Of a stretch of 61,903 nucleotides of DNA, positions 16,956-26,255 are shown piece after piece. Position 1 is the stretch's first letter. Each line of letters begins with the position of its first letter. The notes beneath the pieces were generated by a model. It was not told where the DNA came from, searched no databases, and saw only the letters and a list, made by a program, of their open reading frames with translations. Made by a program: the position numbers and the translations under genes. Source of the stretch: Anaerolineae bacterium (GTDB taxonomy: Bacteria > Chloroflexota > Anaerolineae > Aggregatilineales > Phototrophicaceae); the NCBI GenBank assembly GCA_023382675.1, contig JAHDWN010000027.1, forward strand, positions 1 through 61,903. The letters run 5' to 3'.

Positions 16956-17627
16956 CTAGATATGCTCATCAATGAATTGCCTAAGAGTGCGTTCGATTCC
17001 TTTTGGGAATTCTGTTCCGTGTGCTTTCTGATCGCCCATATAGACAAGGCATCTTCGTTCATCCTTCAAGAACAGCGTGTCATACTTTGAAAACCACTCC
17101 AGTAGATGCGTATGAAGCTGTAATATCTCTTGTTCCAACTTATGAGACGGAGAAGTTCGAGCCTGTACAAAGTCAAGTGCTTCAGAATTGCTATCTAACC
17201 ACTCTAGTAGTTGTTTGTTTGCTTGACGCATTGCGCCCATAGTCTGCGCGCGCATTACAGAAAATATCTCGAGTTCTTCAGGTGACATTTGATCATGCAA
17301 GTGTGAGAAGAGTTCGTCATATCCAGATTGGATTAACCGCAAGTATTCAGTACTGAATCGCTTTGCTAGAGAGTCTGCAAGCCTGCTCCGGAGACTACGT
17401 TGACTATCGAAGACAGCGTTCGAAACTCCTAAATGTCGATAGAACTGTTCAAGCTTGGTTATCATGGTATGATGGTGACGCGAAATCTCCTCCTTATGCT
17501 TTTCTCGCGTATCGCGTCTATTCTTGTACCAGACCCCAATTGTCCCGAACAAAGTGGTGACTAGTATTACACCCAACCATTCAGGGATTCCGCTAAGCAG
17601 TCTATTGATCTCCCCTTGGAAGTCCAT
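16956..17627 (-). CDS. Membrane-anchored alpha-helical protein, unknown
   Basis: A 223-residue protein with one N-terminal membrane helix (WLGVILVTTLFGTIGVWY, about residues 17-34). A positively charged stretch (KNRRDTREKHKEE) and a long, mostly helical cytoplasmic part follow. No family was recognised. Its AT-rich codon use differs sharply from the flanking leuD and cimA, which points to later acquisition into the amino-acid cluster. A perfect 11-bp stem-loop separates it from leuD. Function unknown. Confidence 0.65.
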   Translation of the reverse strand: MDFQGEINRLLSGIPEWLGVILVTTLFGTIGVWYKNRRDTREKHKEEISRHHHTMITKLEQFYRHLGVSNAVFDSQRSLRSRLADSLAKRFSTEYLRLIQSGYDELFSHLHDQMSPEELEIFSVMRAQTMGAMRQANKQLLEWLDSNSEALDFVQARTSPSHKLEQEILQLHTHLLEWFSKYDTLFLKDERRCLVYMGDQKAHGTEFPKGIERTLRQFIDEHI

Positions 17628-17658
17628 ACATCACATCCATTCCCATGAGCCATACTCT

Positions 17659-17685
17659 GGATAGGGGTAATCACTACCCCTATCC
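17659..17685. terminator. Perfect stem-loop after leuD
   Basis: GGATAGGGGTA (17659-17669) and TACCCCTATCC (17675-17685) form an 11-bp stem with a 5-base loop. It lies just past the leuD stop. There is no T-run on the minus strand, so it may be an mRNA-stabilising or processing structure rather than a terminator. Confidence 0.5.
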
Positions 17686-17699
17686 TCTGAAGGCCGCCC

Positions 17700-18317
17700 T
17701 TACACGCTCAGTTCGCGGGTGTTGACGCGCGCGGGATGTTCGGACTCGAATTGGCTCACGGCCTCGTCCAGGCTGAGCAGGTAGCCCAGTTGATCGACGC
17801 CGTTGAGCAGGCAGTGCTTGCTGAAGCCATCGATGGGGAATTCGACCGCGCGCCCATCCGGCAGCGTCAGCGTCTGCGCTTCGAGATCGATGCTGACCTC
17901 GGTGTTCGGATCTTCCTGCGCCAGGCTGATCAACTGCTGGTGCGTCTCCTCGTCGACCATGACCGGCAGCAAGCCGTTCTTGAGCGCGTTGTTGCGGAAG
18001 ATGTCGGCGAAGTAGGTGCTGACGACCGCGCCAAAGCCCATGCCCAGCAGTGCCCACGGTGCGTGCTCACGCGACGATCCACAGCCGAAGTTGTGGCCGC
18101 CGATGAGAATCCGCGCGCCCTGGTACTGCGGCTGGTTGAGCACGAACTCGGCTTTCGGCGATCCGTCGGCGTTGTAGCGCCAGTCGGTGAAGCAGGCCGC
18201 ACCCAGCCCTTGCTTGTCGGTGACTTTGAGATAGCGCGCCGGGATGATCTGGTCGGTGTCGATGTCGTTGATCGGCAGGGGAGCTAAGCGACCCTGTACC
18301 GTTCTTATTGGATCCAT
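17700..18317 (-). CDS. leuD: 3-isopropylmalate dehydratase small subunit
   Basis: A 205-residue protein of normal LeuD length. Hallmarks are [35 protein letters not shown] and [22 protein letters not shown]. With LeuC it isomerises 2- to 3-isopropylmalate, and it also serves citramalate in the cimA route. In most bacteria leuD directly follows leuC; here about 516 bases with an S23-type gene and two heptad arrays separate them. Confidence 0.95.
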   Translation of the reverse strand: MDPIRTVQGRLAPLPINDIDTDQIIPARYLKVTDKQGLGAACFTDWRYNADGSPKAEFVLNQPQYQGARILIGGHNFGCGSSREHAPWALLGMGFGAVVSTYFADIFRNNALKNGLLPVMVDEETHQQLISLAQEDPNTEVSIDLEAQTLTLPDGRAVEFPIDGFSKHCLLNGVDQLGYLLSLDEAVSQFESEHPARVNTRELSV

Positions 18318-18333
18318 TGTCTTTCCTTTCGGA

Positions 18334-18368
18334 GTACTCGGTACTTGGTACTCAGTACTCGGTTTTTG
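18334..18368. repeat. Heptanucleotide array, left flank of the S23-type gene
   Basis: Five units in perfect 7-nt register: GTACTCG, GTACTTG, GTACTCA, GTACTCG, GTTTTTG. They begin 16 bases before the leuD start codon (minus strand). The array reads as the inverted complement of the array at 18784-18832 on the other side of the S23-type gene. Confidence 0.85.
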
Positions 18369-18383
18369 GCCGTGATAGGTTGA

Positions 18384-18758
18384 CTAGTTCTTTCTCTGTC
18401 GGTCAACGGATGTACGTAAAGCGTTGACAGTTCGTGCGACATCAGTCGCTTGATTCATGAGATCCTTGAACTCATCTTCGGATAGGTATCCTGCGTCAAG
18501 TGCGACATAAAGCTGGCTGCGTACTTCGGCGCATGAAGCCTTTGCCATAACCAGGAAGTGATGAAACTCGTTCGGATTCAATCGCTCAAATCCTTCGGCG
18601 ATATTGGACATGATGGATACAGACGCACGCCGAATCTGGTCGCGCAGACCATAGTCACGGCTGAAGGCATCGAGCCTGGTCATCACGTAGACTTGTCTCG
18701 TGAGTTCCCGTGCCTTTTGCCATGCAATCAACTCCTCGAATCTGGCAACTCCTGCCAT
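18384..18758 (-). CDS. Four-helix-bundle protein, S23/IVS family
   Basis: A 124-residue protein of the family found in 23S rRNA intervening sequences and related to Avd of diversity-generating retroelements. Typical motifs are [60 protein letters not shown] and GYLSEDEF. The biochemical role is not established; members bind nucleic acid or form pentamers. Here it sits outside any rRNA gene, between leuC and leuD, bracketed by two inverted heptad arrays, with codon use poorer in GC than its neighbours. It is probably a transferred unit. Confidence 0.88.
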   Translation of the reverse strand: MAGVARFEELIAWQKARELTRQVYVMTRLDAFSRDYGLRDQIRRASVSIMSNIAEGFERLNPNEFHHFLVMAKASCAEVRSQLYVALDAGYLSEDEFKDLMNQATDVARTVNALRTSVDRQRKN

Positions 18759-18783
18759 CCTGATCCCTCACGACCACTTCTGC

Positions 18784-18832
18784 TTACCAAACCAAATACT
18801 GAGTACCGAGTACCAAGTACTGAGTACCAAGC
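18784..18832. repeat. Heptanucleotide array, right flank of the S23-type gene
   Basis: Seven units in register: CTTACCA, ACCAAAT, ACTGAGT, ACCGAGT, ACCAAGT, ACTGAGT, ACCAAGC. It ends two bases before the leuC stop codon. It is the reverse complement of the unit type at 18334-18368. Confidence 0.85.
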
Positions 18833-18833
18833 G

Positions 18834-20285
18834 TCACACCGTGACGTCTTCTCCCACCACCGTCCGTGGGTCCGTGACGACGCCGTGGAGAGCGGTGGCG
18901 GCGGCGGTAAGCGGCGAGGCGAGGAACGTGCGCCCACCCTTGCCCTGACGACCTTCGAAGTTGCGGTTGCTCGTGCTGACGGCGTACTGCCCAGGTTGAA
19001 GCTGATCGCCGTTCATGGCGATGCACATCGAGCAGCCGGCCTCGCGCCACTCCGCGCCCGCCGCCTTGAACACCTCATCCAGCCCTTCGGCCTCCGCCTG
19101 CGCCTTGACGCGCTGCGAGCCGGGCACGACCATCACGCGCAGGTTGTCGGCGACCTTGCGCCCGCGCAGGATCCTGGCCGCCTCACGCAGGTCGCCGATG
19201 CGGCTGTTGGTGCAGGAGCCGATGAAGACGACATCGACTTTCTTGCCCAGCAGCGGCTCGTTCGGCTGCAAGCCCATGTAGGTCAGCGCCTTGTCGAGCG
19301 CCAGCTTCTGGCTGACATCGCCCGCCGCGTCCGGATCGGGTACGTGTGCCGTGATCGGCATCCCCATGCCCGGATTCGTGCCGTAGGTGATCATCGGCGT
19401 CAGCGCGTCGGCGTCGAGCACGATCTCGTTGTCGAAGGTTGCGCCGTCGTCGGTCGGCAGCGTGCGCCACTGCGCGACCGCCGCATCCCAAGCCGCGCCC
19501 TGCGGCGCCTGCGGCCGCCCGGCGATGTACTCGAAGGTCGTGTCGTCCGGCGCGACCATGCCCGCGCGCGCGCCGCCCTCGATGCTCATATTGCAGATGG
19601 TCATGCGACCTTCCATGCTCAGCGAGCGGATGCCCTCGCCCATGTACTCGAAGACGTAGCCCGTGCCGCCGCCGACGCCATTCTTGGCGATGATCGCCAG
19701 GATGATGTCCTTGGCCGTCACGCCCGGATGCAGCCTGCCGTTGACGCGCACCGCCATCGTCTTCGGCTTGTATTGCAGCAGCGTTTGCGTCGCCAGCACG
19801 TGCGCGACCTCGCTCGTGCCGATGCCGAAGGCCAGCGCGCCGAACGCGCCGTGCGTGCTCGTGTGACTGTCGCCGCAGACAATCGTCATGCCCGGCTGCG
19901 TCAGACCCTGCTCCGGGCCGATGACGTGGACGATGCCCTGGTTCTCGGTGCCGAGGGCGAACAACGGGACGCCGAAGTCCTGGCAGTTCTGCGTCAGGAA
20001 GTCGAGCTGGTACTGTGCCTGCGCATCGGTGACCGGGATGATGCCGTCCGCGCCACGCGGGGTGGTCGGCGTGCTGTGATCCATCGTCGCCAGCGTGCGA
20101 TCAGGCCGCCGCACCTTGAGGCCGCGCTCGCGCAGGACGGTGAATGCCTGGGGCGATGTCACCTCGTGGACGAGATGCAGATCGATGTAGAGCACCGCAG
20201 GCATATCTTTGCCGCCCGCCTGCACCAGGTGCGCGTTCCACACCTTCTCGAATAGTGTTTGGGGATTGTGTCCGTTCTGACTCAT
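18834..20285 (-). CDS. leuC: 3-isopropylmalate dehydratase large subunit
   Basis: A 483-residue bacterial-type LeuC. It begins [13 protein letters not shown] and contains [20 protein letters not shown] and the iron-sulfur ligands in [14 protein letters not shown] and [13 protein letters not shown]. It ends [19 protein letters not shown] followed by the usual tail. It binds a [4Fe-4S] cluster and works with LeuD in the cytoplasm. Its stop codon almost touches a heptad array. Confidence 0.95.
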   Translation of the reverse strand: MSQNGHNPQTLFEKVWNAHLVQAGGKDMPAVLYIDLHLVHEVTSPQAFTVLRERGLKVRRPDRTLATMDHSTPTTPRGADGIIPVTDAQAQYQLDFLTQNCQDFGVPLFALGTENQGIVHVIGPEQGLTQPGMTIVCGDSHTSTHGAFGALAFGIGTSEVAHVLATQTLLQYKPKTMAVRVNGRLHPGVTAKDIILAIIAKNGVGGGTGYVFEYMGEGIRSLSMEGRMTICNMSIEGGARAGMVAPDDTTFEYIAGRPQAPQGAAWDAAVAQWRTLPTDDGATFDNEIVLDADALTPMITYGTNPGMGMPITAHVPDPDAAGDVSQKLALDKALTYMGLQPNEPLLGKKVDVVFIGSCTNSRIGDLREAARILRGRKVADNLRVMVVPGSQRVKAQAEAEGLDEVFKAAGAEWREAGCSMCIAMNGDQLQPGQYAVSTSNRNFEGRQGKGGRTFLASPLTAAATALHGVVTDPRTVVGEDVTV

Positions 20286-20367
20286 CTTTTCGTGTTACTC
20301 CGTCTCGATTTGACTGCTGTTGAGCCGCACAGGCGCGGGGATCACGCTTCACCTCACCCCAAATGAC

Positions 20368-20391
20368 GGACGCCCCGTTGGGCGTCCCTAC
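20368..20391. repeat. GTAG-headed REP-like palindrome
   Basis: GGACGCCC-CGTT-GGGCGTCC is a perfect 8-bp stem followed directly by CTAC, which is GTAG on the minus strand. It lies between leuC and the racemase gene. Confidence 0.65.
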
Positions 20392-20416
20392 GGTGTGACC
20401 TCTGCGCCTCTGGGGT

Positions 20417-21127
20417 TCAACTGCCTTCTGTGATGGTCGCCAGCGCCGCCTCGACCGCCGCCACCGCATGGATGGTCGTCGTATCGAACACCGGCACGGC
20501 GCAGTCTTGCTGCTGGATCAGCAGCCCGATCTCGGTGCAGCCGAGGATGATGCCCTGCGCGCCATCCGCAATCAGCCTTTCCATAATGCGGACGTAAGCC
20601 GCTTTTGACTCGACGCGGATGTCGCCCAGCACCAACTCGTCGTAGATGATGCGGTTGACTGTCGCGCGGTCGTCCGCCCCCGGCACGAGCACGCGCAGCC
20701 GGTGCCTCTGCTCCAGCCGCCCGCGATAGAAATCCTGCTCCATCGTATAGCGCGTGCCGAGCAGGCCGACCGTCGCCAACCCCTGCCGCTGGATCTGCGC
20801 GGCGGTCGCATCGGCGATGTGCAGCAGGGGAATGTTCACCGCCGCCTGCACGGCATCCGCCATCTTGTGCATCGTGTTCGTGCAGATGATGATCAGGTCA
20901 GCGCCGCCACGTTCGAGCCGCCGCGCTGCGTCGATCATCATGGCCGTCGCTTCGTCCCAGCGCGCCTCGCTCTGCAAGACCTCGATCTCCGCGAAATCGA
21001 CGGAGTACATCAGCGTTTGCGCGCTGTGCAGCCCGCCGAGCCGCGCCTTCACCGTCTCGTTGACGATCCGGTAGTATTCCAACGAGCTTTCCCAGCTCAT
21101 CCCGCCAATCATGCCGATGGTTTTCAT
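20417..21127 (-). CDS. Aspartate/glutamate racemase family protein
   Basis: A 236-residue protein of the aspartate racemase type. The N-terminus is MKTIGMIGGMSWESSLEYYR. The two catalytic cysteines are in IIICTNTMHKMAD (about residue 83) and IILGCTEIGLLI (about residue 195), both with the expected neighbours. It interconverts L- and D-aspartate or related amino acids without cofactor. It is co-directional with leuC; the link to branched-chain synthesis, if any, is only positional. Confidence 0.9.
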   Translation of the reverse strand: MKTIGMIGGMSWESSLEYYRIVNETVKARLGGLHSAQTLMYSVDFAEIEVLQSEARWDEATAMMIDAARRLERGGADLIIICTNTMHKMADAVQAAVNIPLLHIADATAAQIQRQGLATVGLLGTRYTMEQDFYRGRLEQRHRLRVLVPGADDRATVNRIIYDELVLGDIRVESKAAYVRIMERLIADGAQGIILGCTEIGLLIQQQDCAVPVFDTTTIHAVAAVEAALATITEGS

Positions 21128-21130
21128 CGT

Positions 21131-21784
21131 CTACGCTTCGCTCTCCCACATCGCTCGAACTGTTTCTCCCGTTTCATAGATATTGGGCAGTGGTGTTTCC
21201 CATAGGGTCGGCACATGCAGCCTGAACTTCGGCAATAGCGGCGTCGTGTAGTTGCCGCCCGTATCTTCGGTATTCCGGAAAAATGTCCCCGACTCCACTT
21301 GGCGGAAAAAGACCGCATTCCGTCGTGTCGGATCAATGATCCAGTACTCCTGCACGCCAGCCTTTTCGTATTGCACGAACTTCGCCCCATAGATATCGGA
21401 TTCACTGCCTGGCTGCACCACTTCAATCACGAGATCAGCAGCGCCGTCAAAGTATGTTTGGGTCATTTTGTGGGCGTTCTCATTGAGAATGAGAAACACA
21501 TCCGGTTCACGAGCAATCATCTCACTCAGCTTCATCGTGAACTTGAGACCACGCGTGAAGCCAATTGGATTCAGGGCGAGGTAGGCATCGAGTAGGGCGT
21601 GCAGGTAGAAGCGCATGTCCTGATGCTCAATGGTCACAGGTGCAGGGCGAAACACCATGCCATCGACAAACTCGATGTGCTGACCCATAAACAGGTGCAT
21701 ACACTGCTCAAATGTCAAACCAGTCGCTAACACGGTAGCCTCTGGTCTCAGCCACCACTCATCGTACATGCCAAACCTCATCAC
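21131..21784 (-). CDS. Uma2 family (DUF820) putative nuclease
   Basis: A 217-residue Uma2 protein. The pattern includes GLTFEQCMHLFMGQHIEFVDG, IAREPDVFLILNE, DLVIEVVQPGSESDIYGAKF and YEKAGVQEYWIIDPTRR, matching the PD-(D/E)XK-like core of DUF820. The biological role of the family is unknown; members are numerous in Chloroflexota and Cyanobacteria. It starts eight bases inside a heptad array and ends three bases before the racemase start, so the two are probably co-transcribed. Confidence 0.85.
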   Translation of the reverse strand: MMRFGMYDEWWLRPEATVLATGLTFEQCMHLFMGQHIEFVDGMVFRPAPVTIEHQDMRFYLHALLDAYLALNPIGFTRGLKFTMKLSEMIAREPDVFLILNENAHKMTQTYFDGAADLVIEVVQPGSESDIYGAKFVQYEKAGVQEYWIIDPTRRNAVFFRQVESGTFFRNTEDTGGNYTTPLLPKFRLHVPTLWETPLPNIYETGETVRAMWESEA

Positions 21785-21810
21785 CCATTACTCATTACGC
21801 ATTACTTACA
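21776..21810. repeat. Heptanucleotide array between methyltransferase and Uma2 genes
   Basis: CCTCATC, ACCCATT, ACTCATT, ACGCATT and ACTTACA run in 7-nt register. The array carries the methyltransferase stop codon (21806-21808) and the Uma2 start codon. Confidence 0.7.
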
Positions 21811-22573
21811 TCCGTCTCCCCACGACCAGCGCGCCGGGAATGCTAAGGCCGTAATCCGCACCAATGGCGAAGAATTCCCGCGCTTCTGCCGGGGCGGCGT
21901 CGAACAGCGCGCGCAGTGCCTCCACCAACAGCGGCGGTGTGCCAATCCGCTGCACCCACGCGTCGAATTCGAGCGGCTGCATCCAGCCATAAACGACCTG
22001 CGGATCGAAGCGTGCGTCGTGCAGCATATCGCACCACTGTTCGCGCGTATGGTCGCGCACGTGCGAGGGATCGCGCACCAGTTCGATGGTCTGGAGCCAC
22101 GTGTCCAGCAGCGGCGAGTCCGGCGCGACGATGTCGCTCAGGATGAACGAACCGCCCGGCTTGAGCACGCGGTGAAACTCGCGCAGCGCCGCCAGGGGTG
22201 TCGCCCAATGATGCGCCGAATAGCGCGAGACGACCAGATCGAATGCGCCGTCGGCGAACGGCAGCGCCGCCACGCTGCCCTGCTCCGTGACGACGTTGTG
22301 CAGGCCGCGCTCTGCCGCCAGCCGCCTGACCTGTTCCAGCATCGCCGGTGTCAGATCGTAGGCGACGACATGCGCGGCGTGGGGTGCGAAGGCCAGCGCC
22401 GTGTGCCCCGCGCCGCAGCCTGCGTCCAGCACGTGTTCGACGCCCGTCAGCCTGGCAAGCTCGACCATGCGCGCCAGGTCTGCGCCCTGCGCATGGACGG
22501 GACTCGTCGCGTAGTTGGCCGCCGTACTGCCGAACTGCTGCTGTACCGCCTGATCCAAGGTTGCTGTAGACAT
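21806..22573 (-). CDS. Class I SAM-dependent methyltransferase (UbiE-like)
   Basis: A 255-residue methyltransferase. Motif I is VEHVLDAGCGAGHTALAFAPH (about residues 44-64), followed by VVAYDLTPAMLEQVR, the acidic-loop region FADGAFDLVVSRYSAHHW and LKPGGSFILSDIVAPDSPLLD. This is the UbiE/COQ5-like pattern used for small-molecule methylation; the acceptor is unknown. The stop codon lies inside a heptad array. Confidence 0.88.
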   Translation of the reverse strand: MSTATLDQAVQQQFGSTAANYATSPVHAQGADLARMVELARLTGVEHVLDAGCGAGHTALAFAPHAAHVVAYDLTPAMLEQVRRLAAERGLHNVVTEQGSVAALPFADGAFDLVVSRYSAHHWATPLAALREFHRVLKPGGSFILSDIVAPDSPLLDTWLQTIELVRDPSHVRDHTREQWCDMLHDARFDPQVVYGWMQPLEFDAWVQRIGTPPLLVEALRALFDAAPAEAREFFAIGADYGLSIPGALVVGRRM

Positions 22574-22637
22574 AGGCGAAGCGATCTCTCCTACATCTGG
22601 CGTGCCAGATTGCTTCTCTGTGATAACAATGGTTCGG

Positions 22638-22659
22638 GGGGCGCATCATGATGCGCCCC
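22638..22659. repeat. REP-like palindrome
   Basis: GGGGCGCAT-CATG-ATGCGCCCC is a perfect 9-bp stem in the gap between the methyltransferase and leuA. No GTAG tetranucleotide adjoins it. Confidence 0.55.
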
Positions 22660-22694
22660 GATCGTTCCCACTGCCATGTTTAGCCTTTGCGTCC

Positions 22695-22745
22695 GCCGAC
22701 GAGTTAATTCGTCGGCTAGCCGAAATCAAGCGCACTGAAGGCGCT
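22695..22745 (+). repeat. Two-hairpin repeat element, copy A
   Basis: GCCGACG...CGTCGGC, then TAGCCGAAATCA, then AGCGC-ACTGAAG-GCGCT. The same element occurs at 28279-28330 and, inverted, at 31855-31903. Confidence 0.85.
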
Positions 22746-22807
22746 CTTTCAAGACACCAGTTCTGCCAATCCCTGTGTGACTTTATACAGGGAGCTATGT
22801 TCCCTCG

Positions 22808-22918
22808 AACCCAGAACCCGGAACCCAGAACTGCATCTCCGCACCGTGAACCGTGAACCATGTACCGTGAACCCAGAACTGAGCACAGAGTACCGAGCAC
22901 TGAGCACCAAGTACGACT
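22808..22918. repeat. Long heptanucleotide array downstream of leuA
   Basis: About 15 units: AACCCAG, AACCCGG, AACCCAG, AACTGCA, then after a break ACCGTGA, ACCATGT, ACCGTGA, ACCCAGA, ACTGAGC, ACAGAGT, ACCGAGC, ACTGAGC, ACCAAGT. It ends next to the leuA stop codon. Confidence 0.75.
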
Positions 22919-22919
22919 C

Positions 22920-24524
22920 CTAATCCCCGACACTGACAGTCGCAGCTTCGCCCTCGGCCTTCATGTCGCGCAGGCCCATGCCCGCAATCATACGGTTGAG
23001 CGCGCTCAGGTAAGCCTTGACGCTGCTGACGAGGATGTCCGGGTCGGCACCGTAGCCGCCGAATGTGCGCTCGCTGTCCGGCGGGGCAATGCTGACCGTG
23101 ACCTCGCCCAGGGCGTCGATGCCCTCGGTGACGCTGTGAACGCTGTACTCAAGAAGACGGCACGGCGCTTTGACAATGCCGTCGATAGCCTTATAGCACG
23201 CATCCACCGGTCCGACGCCGACGGCCGCGTGGACGAACTCGCGCCCGTCGTTGTTGGTCAGCTTGACCGTCGCCGTCGGCATTCCCATCGTCCCGGCCAC
23301 GACCTGCATGTCGTCGAGCTTGAAGAATTCCTGTGGCTTGACGTGCTCCTCGGTCATCAGCGCGACCAGATCAGCATCGGTCACATTCTTCTTCGCGTCT
23401 GCCAGGTCTTTGAAGCGCTCGAAAATCGGCACCAGCGCCTCGCGGTCGAGCTTGTAGCCCAGCTCTTGCAGGCGCACGGCCAGCGCGTGCCGCCCGCTGT
23501 GCTTGCCCAGCACCAGCCGGCTCTTTTCGACGCCGACATCCTCCGGCTTCATGATTTCGTAGGTGCTGCTGTGCTTGAGCATCCCGTCCTGGTGGATGCC
23601 CGCCTCGTGGGCGAAGGCGTTCTTGCCGACGATGGCTTTGTTCGCCTGCACCATCAGGCCGGTGTAATTGCTGACCATCCGGCTCGACTTCATGATCTCG
23701 CGCGTGTTGATATTCGTGCGCAGGCCGTAGTAGGGCTTGCGCGTTTCGATTGCCATCACGACTTCTTCCAGGCTGGTGTTGCCTGCGCGCTCGCCAATGC
23801 CATTGATCGTCACTTCGACCTGGCGCGCGCCCGCGACGACACCGGCCAGGGTGTTGGCCGTCGCCAACCCCAGGTCGTTGTGGCAGTGTACCGACCAGAT
23901 GACATCACTGCCCGGCCCGCCGCCCGGCGTCTCAGCGATCAGATTGCCGATCAATTCGCCGAACTCCGCCGGGATGGTGTAGCCGACCGTGTCCGGGATA
24001 TTGATCGTCGTCGCGCCGCATTCAATCGCCAGCGTGCAGACTTCGACCAGGAAGGCTGGATCGGTGCGCCCGGCGTCCATCGGGCTGAATTCGACATCTT
24101 CGCACAGGCTGCGCGCCAGCGTCACCATCTTGCGGATCACGTCCAGCGCTTGCGGTTTCGTCAGTCCGGTCTGATATTGCAGGTGGATGTCCGACGTGCC
24201 CAGGAAAGTGTGGATGCGCGGCTTGGCGGCGAACTTAACGCCCTCCCAGCAGGTGAGGATGTCCTTCTCGACGGCGCGCGCCAGCCCGGCGATGACGGGG
24301 CCGTCTTCCGTGCCCACGTCGCTGGCGATGCGTTGTACCGCCGCCAGATCATCCGGCGACGCGGCGGGGAAGCCCGCCTCGATGATGTCCACGCCGAGCT
24401 TGGCGAGCTGGCGCGCGATCTCCAGCTTTTCGGCGCTGCCCAGGGTTGCGCCGGGGCTTTGCTCGCCGTCGCGCAGAGTCGTATCGAAAAAGCGGACGAC
24501 GTTGGGGTCAATCTTGCTAGTCAT
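22920..24524 (-). CDS. leuA: 2-isopropylmalate synthase
   Basis: The start is set at [20 protein letters not shown] (24524), with AAGGATC upstream; a longer frame from 24542 would swallow that site. The 534-residue protein has the LeuA catalytic domain ([47 protein letters not shown]) and the C-terminal leucine-binding regulatory domain. It condenses acetyl-CoA with 2-oxoisovalerate, the committed step to leucine, normally inhibited by leucine. A short upstream frame overlaps the start by eight bases. Confidence 0.95.
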   Translation of the reverse strand: MTSKIDPNVVRFFDTTLRDGEQSPGATLGSAEKLEIARQLAKLGVDIIEAGFPAASPDDLAAVQRIASDVGTEDGPVIAGLARAVEKDILTCWEGVKFAAKPRIHTFLGTSDIHLQYQTGLTKPQALDVIRKMVTLARSLCEDVEFSPMDAGRTDPAFLVEVCTLAIECGATTINIPDTVGYTIPAEFGELIGNLIAETPGGGPGSDVIWSVHCHNDLGLATANTLAGVVAGARQVEVTINGIGERAGNTSLEEVVMAIETRKPYYGLRTNINTREIMKSSRMVSNYTGLMVQANKAIVGKNAFAHEAGIHQDGMLKHSSTYEIMKPEDVGVEKSRLVLGKHSGRHALAVRLQELGYKLDREALVPIFERFKDLADAKKNVTDADLVALMTEEHVKPQEFFKLDDMQVVAGTMGMPTATVKLTNNDGREFVHAAVGVGPVDACYKAIDGIVKAPCRLLEYSVHSVTEGIDALGEVTVSIAPPDSERTFGGYGADPDILVSSVKAYLSALNRMIAGMGLRDMKAEGEAATVSVGD

Positions 24525-24597
24525 CGGGAGTGATCCTTTCATGAATCAGGTTCGGTAATCGCGAGCGGCTAAGGTCAGCAAGACCATCTTCAGTCAT
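24517..24597 (-). CDS. Candidate 26-codon upstream frame overlapping the leuA start
   Basis: Starting at 24597 this frame reads [20 protein letters not shown] and six more codons. Its stop (TAG in ATGACTAG) lies inside the first codons of leuA. In front of it is AAGGGGGTGATC, one mismatch from the full complement of the 16S 3' end, a far stronger ribosome site than that of leuA itself. Four of 26 codons are Leu. It may couple ribosomes onto leuA; there is no dense Leu run or terminator as in the ilv leader. Confidence 0.4.
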   Translation of the reverse strand: MTEDGLADLSRSRLPNLIHERITPDD

Positions 24598-24640
24598 GCG
24601 ATCACCCCCTTTCTAACTACGCCGGGTTCGTCGGCTTCCA

Positions 24641-25528
24641 TCACGCTTTGTCCTTATCTGCCCTGTCATGAAAACGATAGCGATCCACATCGCTCACGGG
24701 CACATAACCGATCTGCTGGTAGATGTGATTGGATGTCGGGTTGAGCTGGTCTGTATACAAGAAACAGAACTGTTTCCCCCGGTCGAGCACTATCTGGCTG
24801 ACCGCTGCCGTACAGGCGCTGGCATAGCCCCGGCCGCGTAGTTCCGGAGGCGTATACACCATGGCGACGCGCATCCCGTTCTGCGTCGGGCCAGTGTAGA
24901 CCGCCATCGACACGACCTGCCCGCCATCGATCCAGACGCACAGGCCGCGCTCCGCCGGATCGCTGGCGAGCATCTGGTCGACAATCTCGGCTGCGCGGGC
25001 TTCTTCGCCCAACGCTTCGTTGTAAAACGACGATGTCCAGGCGATGAGCAAGTCCCGATCTTGCGCTGCTGCCACGCGGGCGTATCCCGTTGGCGGCTGC
25101 TGCGGCGGATGCACAGCGTCCAGCTTGTACAGGCGCATCGCCGTGATGCGCCGGAACTGCCGTCCACTTATGCGCGCCCAGGCCTGCGCAAACGCCAGTG
25201 CGTCCGCGGCATCCGCCGTCACGCCCACAAGCCACGGATCGAACTGGTAGAGGTCGTCCACGATCATGGCGACTGCGTCCGGCGGCGGATCATACGACAG
25301 CAGCACTTCATGTTCCGGATCGGTGCGCAGCGCGGCAGCGACAATGGCGTCACCGTCATCGACGGTCGCCATGTACGCGCCGCTCTCCTGGCCGCGCCGC
25401 AGCAGCGCCGCGCTCAGGCCAAGTATGATGTTGTGTTCAGCCTCGCGTCGCAGCAAGAACGACTCTGCCAATGGCCAGAATGCCTCGATGGTGTCGTAAC
25501 GCCTCAATCTTAGTGTCACAATCGTCAC
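24641..25528 (-). CDS. GNAT family acetyltransferase, two-part
   Basis: A 295-residue protein with a divergent N-terminal half and a C-terminal GNAT core: VVSMAVYTGPTQNGMRVAMV, YTPPELRGRGYASACTAAV (acetyl-CoA loop, about residue 230) and LNPTSNHIYQQIGYVPVSD. This is the FR47-like layout. Substrate unknown. It ends 44 bases before the short frame upstream of leuA and starts three bases after the next GNAT gene's stop, so the two GNAT genes form a tight pair inside the ilv/leu cluster. Confidence 0.82.
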   Translation of the reverse strand: MTIVTLRLRRYDTIEAFWPLAESFLLRREAEHNIILGLSAALLRRGQESGAYMATVDDGDAIVAAALRTDPEHEVLLSYDPPPDAVAMIVDDLYQFDPWLVGVTADAADALAFAQAWARISGRQFRRITAMRLYKLDAVHPPQQPPTGYARVAAAQDRDLLIAWTSSFYNEALGEEARAAEIVDQMLASDPAERGLCVWIDGGQVVSMAVYTGPTQNGMRVAMVYTPPELRGRGYASACTAAVSQIVLDRGKQFCFLYTDQLNPTSNHIYQQIGYVPVSDVDRYRFHDRADKDKA

Positions 25529-25531
25529 CCG

Positions 25532-26059
25532 CTATCGACTATCACGCTTCAAATCCAGCGCCATCATCTCGACATCGTAGTACTGATCGTCGATCTTGAA
25601 GGCGCGCCGGTTGACGCCATAGCTGACGAAACCTGCCTCTGCATACATGCGCCGGGCGACTTCGTTGCCGACCGTCACTTCCAGATCGAGGATCTCGATC
25701 TGCGGCTGCTGGCGGGCGTAAGCGAGCGCCGCATCCAGCAGCCTGCGCGCGATGCCCTGGCCACGCAGCTCCGGCGCGACGTAGACACGAATGATGGTCG
25801 CCCGGTGGCGCAGCTTGAGCCAACGCCCGATGCTCACGCCGATCAGACCGACCAGCTTGCCGCCGACGAACGCGCCAAACGTCGGCGCGATCTCGAGCAT
25901 GGCGGCGAAGTGGGTTAGCGGCTGATCCACTTCCTCGCTGTACGAGACCGTAAACGCATCCGGGCTTTCTTGCAGTGCGCGCAGGCGCACCGCTTGATAC
26001 GCGGCGGCATCGTCCCTGGTCAACAGCCGGATGTGAACCGTTTGTGCCTGCACCATCAT
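25532..26059 (-). CDS. GNAT family N-acetyltransferase
   Basis: A 175-residue GNAT enzyme. Motifs are VHIRLLTRDDAAAYQAVRLRA at the start, GRWLKLRHRATIIRVYVAPE with LRGQGIARRLLDAALAYA (acetyl-CoA-binding loop, about residue 95) and NEVARRMYAEAGFVSYGVNR. It is three bases upstream of the second GNAT gene and co-directional. No specific substrate can be assigned. Confidence 0.85.
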   Translation of the reverse strand: MMVQAQTVHIRLLTRDDAAAYQAVRLRALQESPDAFTVSYSEEVDQPLTHFAAMLEIAPTFGAFVGGKLVGLIGVSIGRWLKLRHRATIIRVYVAPELRGQGIARRLLDAALAYARQQPQIEILDLEVTVGNEVARRMYAEAGFVSYGVNRRAFKIDDQYYDVEMMALDLKRDSR

Positions 26060-26181
26060 CTACGCTGCTTTCACGCCGTCACCAGCATCCGCGGCAATTG
26101 GCCCTATCGGATCCACAGTCACAGATTGATATGAATCGCGTTTGTTGCCGCCAGCGACGAGATGAATTTCACCGGTCGCCT

Positions 26182-26206
26182 GGGCGAGGCAGCGCCTCGC
26201 CCCTAC
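26182..26206. repeat. GTAG-headed REP-like palindrome
   Basis: GGGCGAGGC-AGC-GCCTCGCCC, a 9-bp stem, followed by CTAC (GTAG on the minus strand). It lies just downstream of ilvC in the 196-base gap before the GNAT pair. Confidence 0.7.
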
Positions 26207-26255
26207 AAAAACGTCATTCATTCTCATTCTGTCGGTTTACTTAAGAGCCGACAGC

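Noticed and set aside
22808-22918. CRISPR-like regular repeats
   Set aside because: The unit is only 7 bases, with no spacers and no cas genes; these are heptad tandem arrays.
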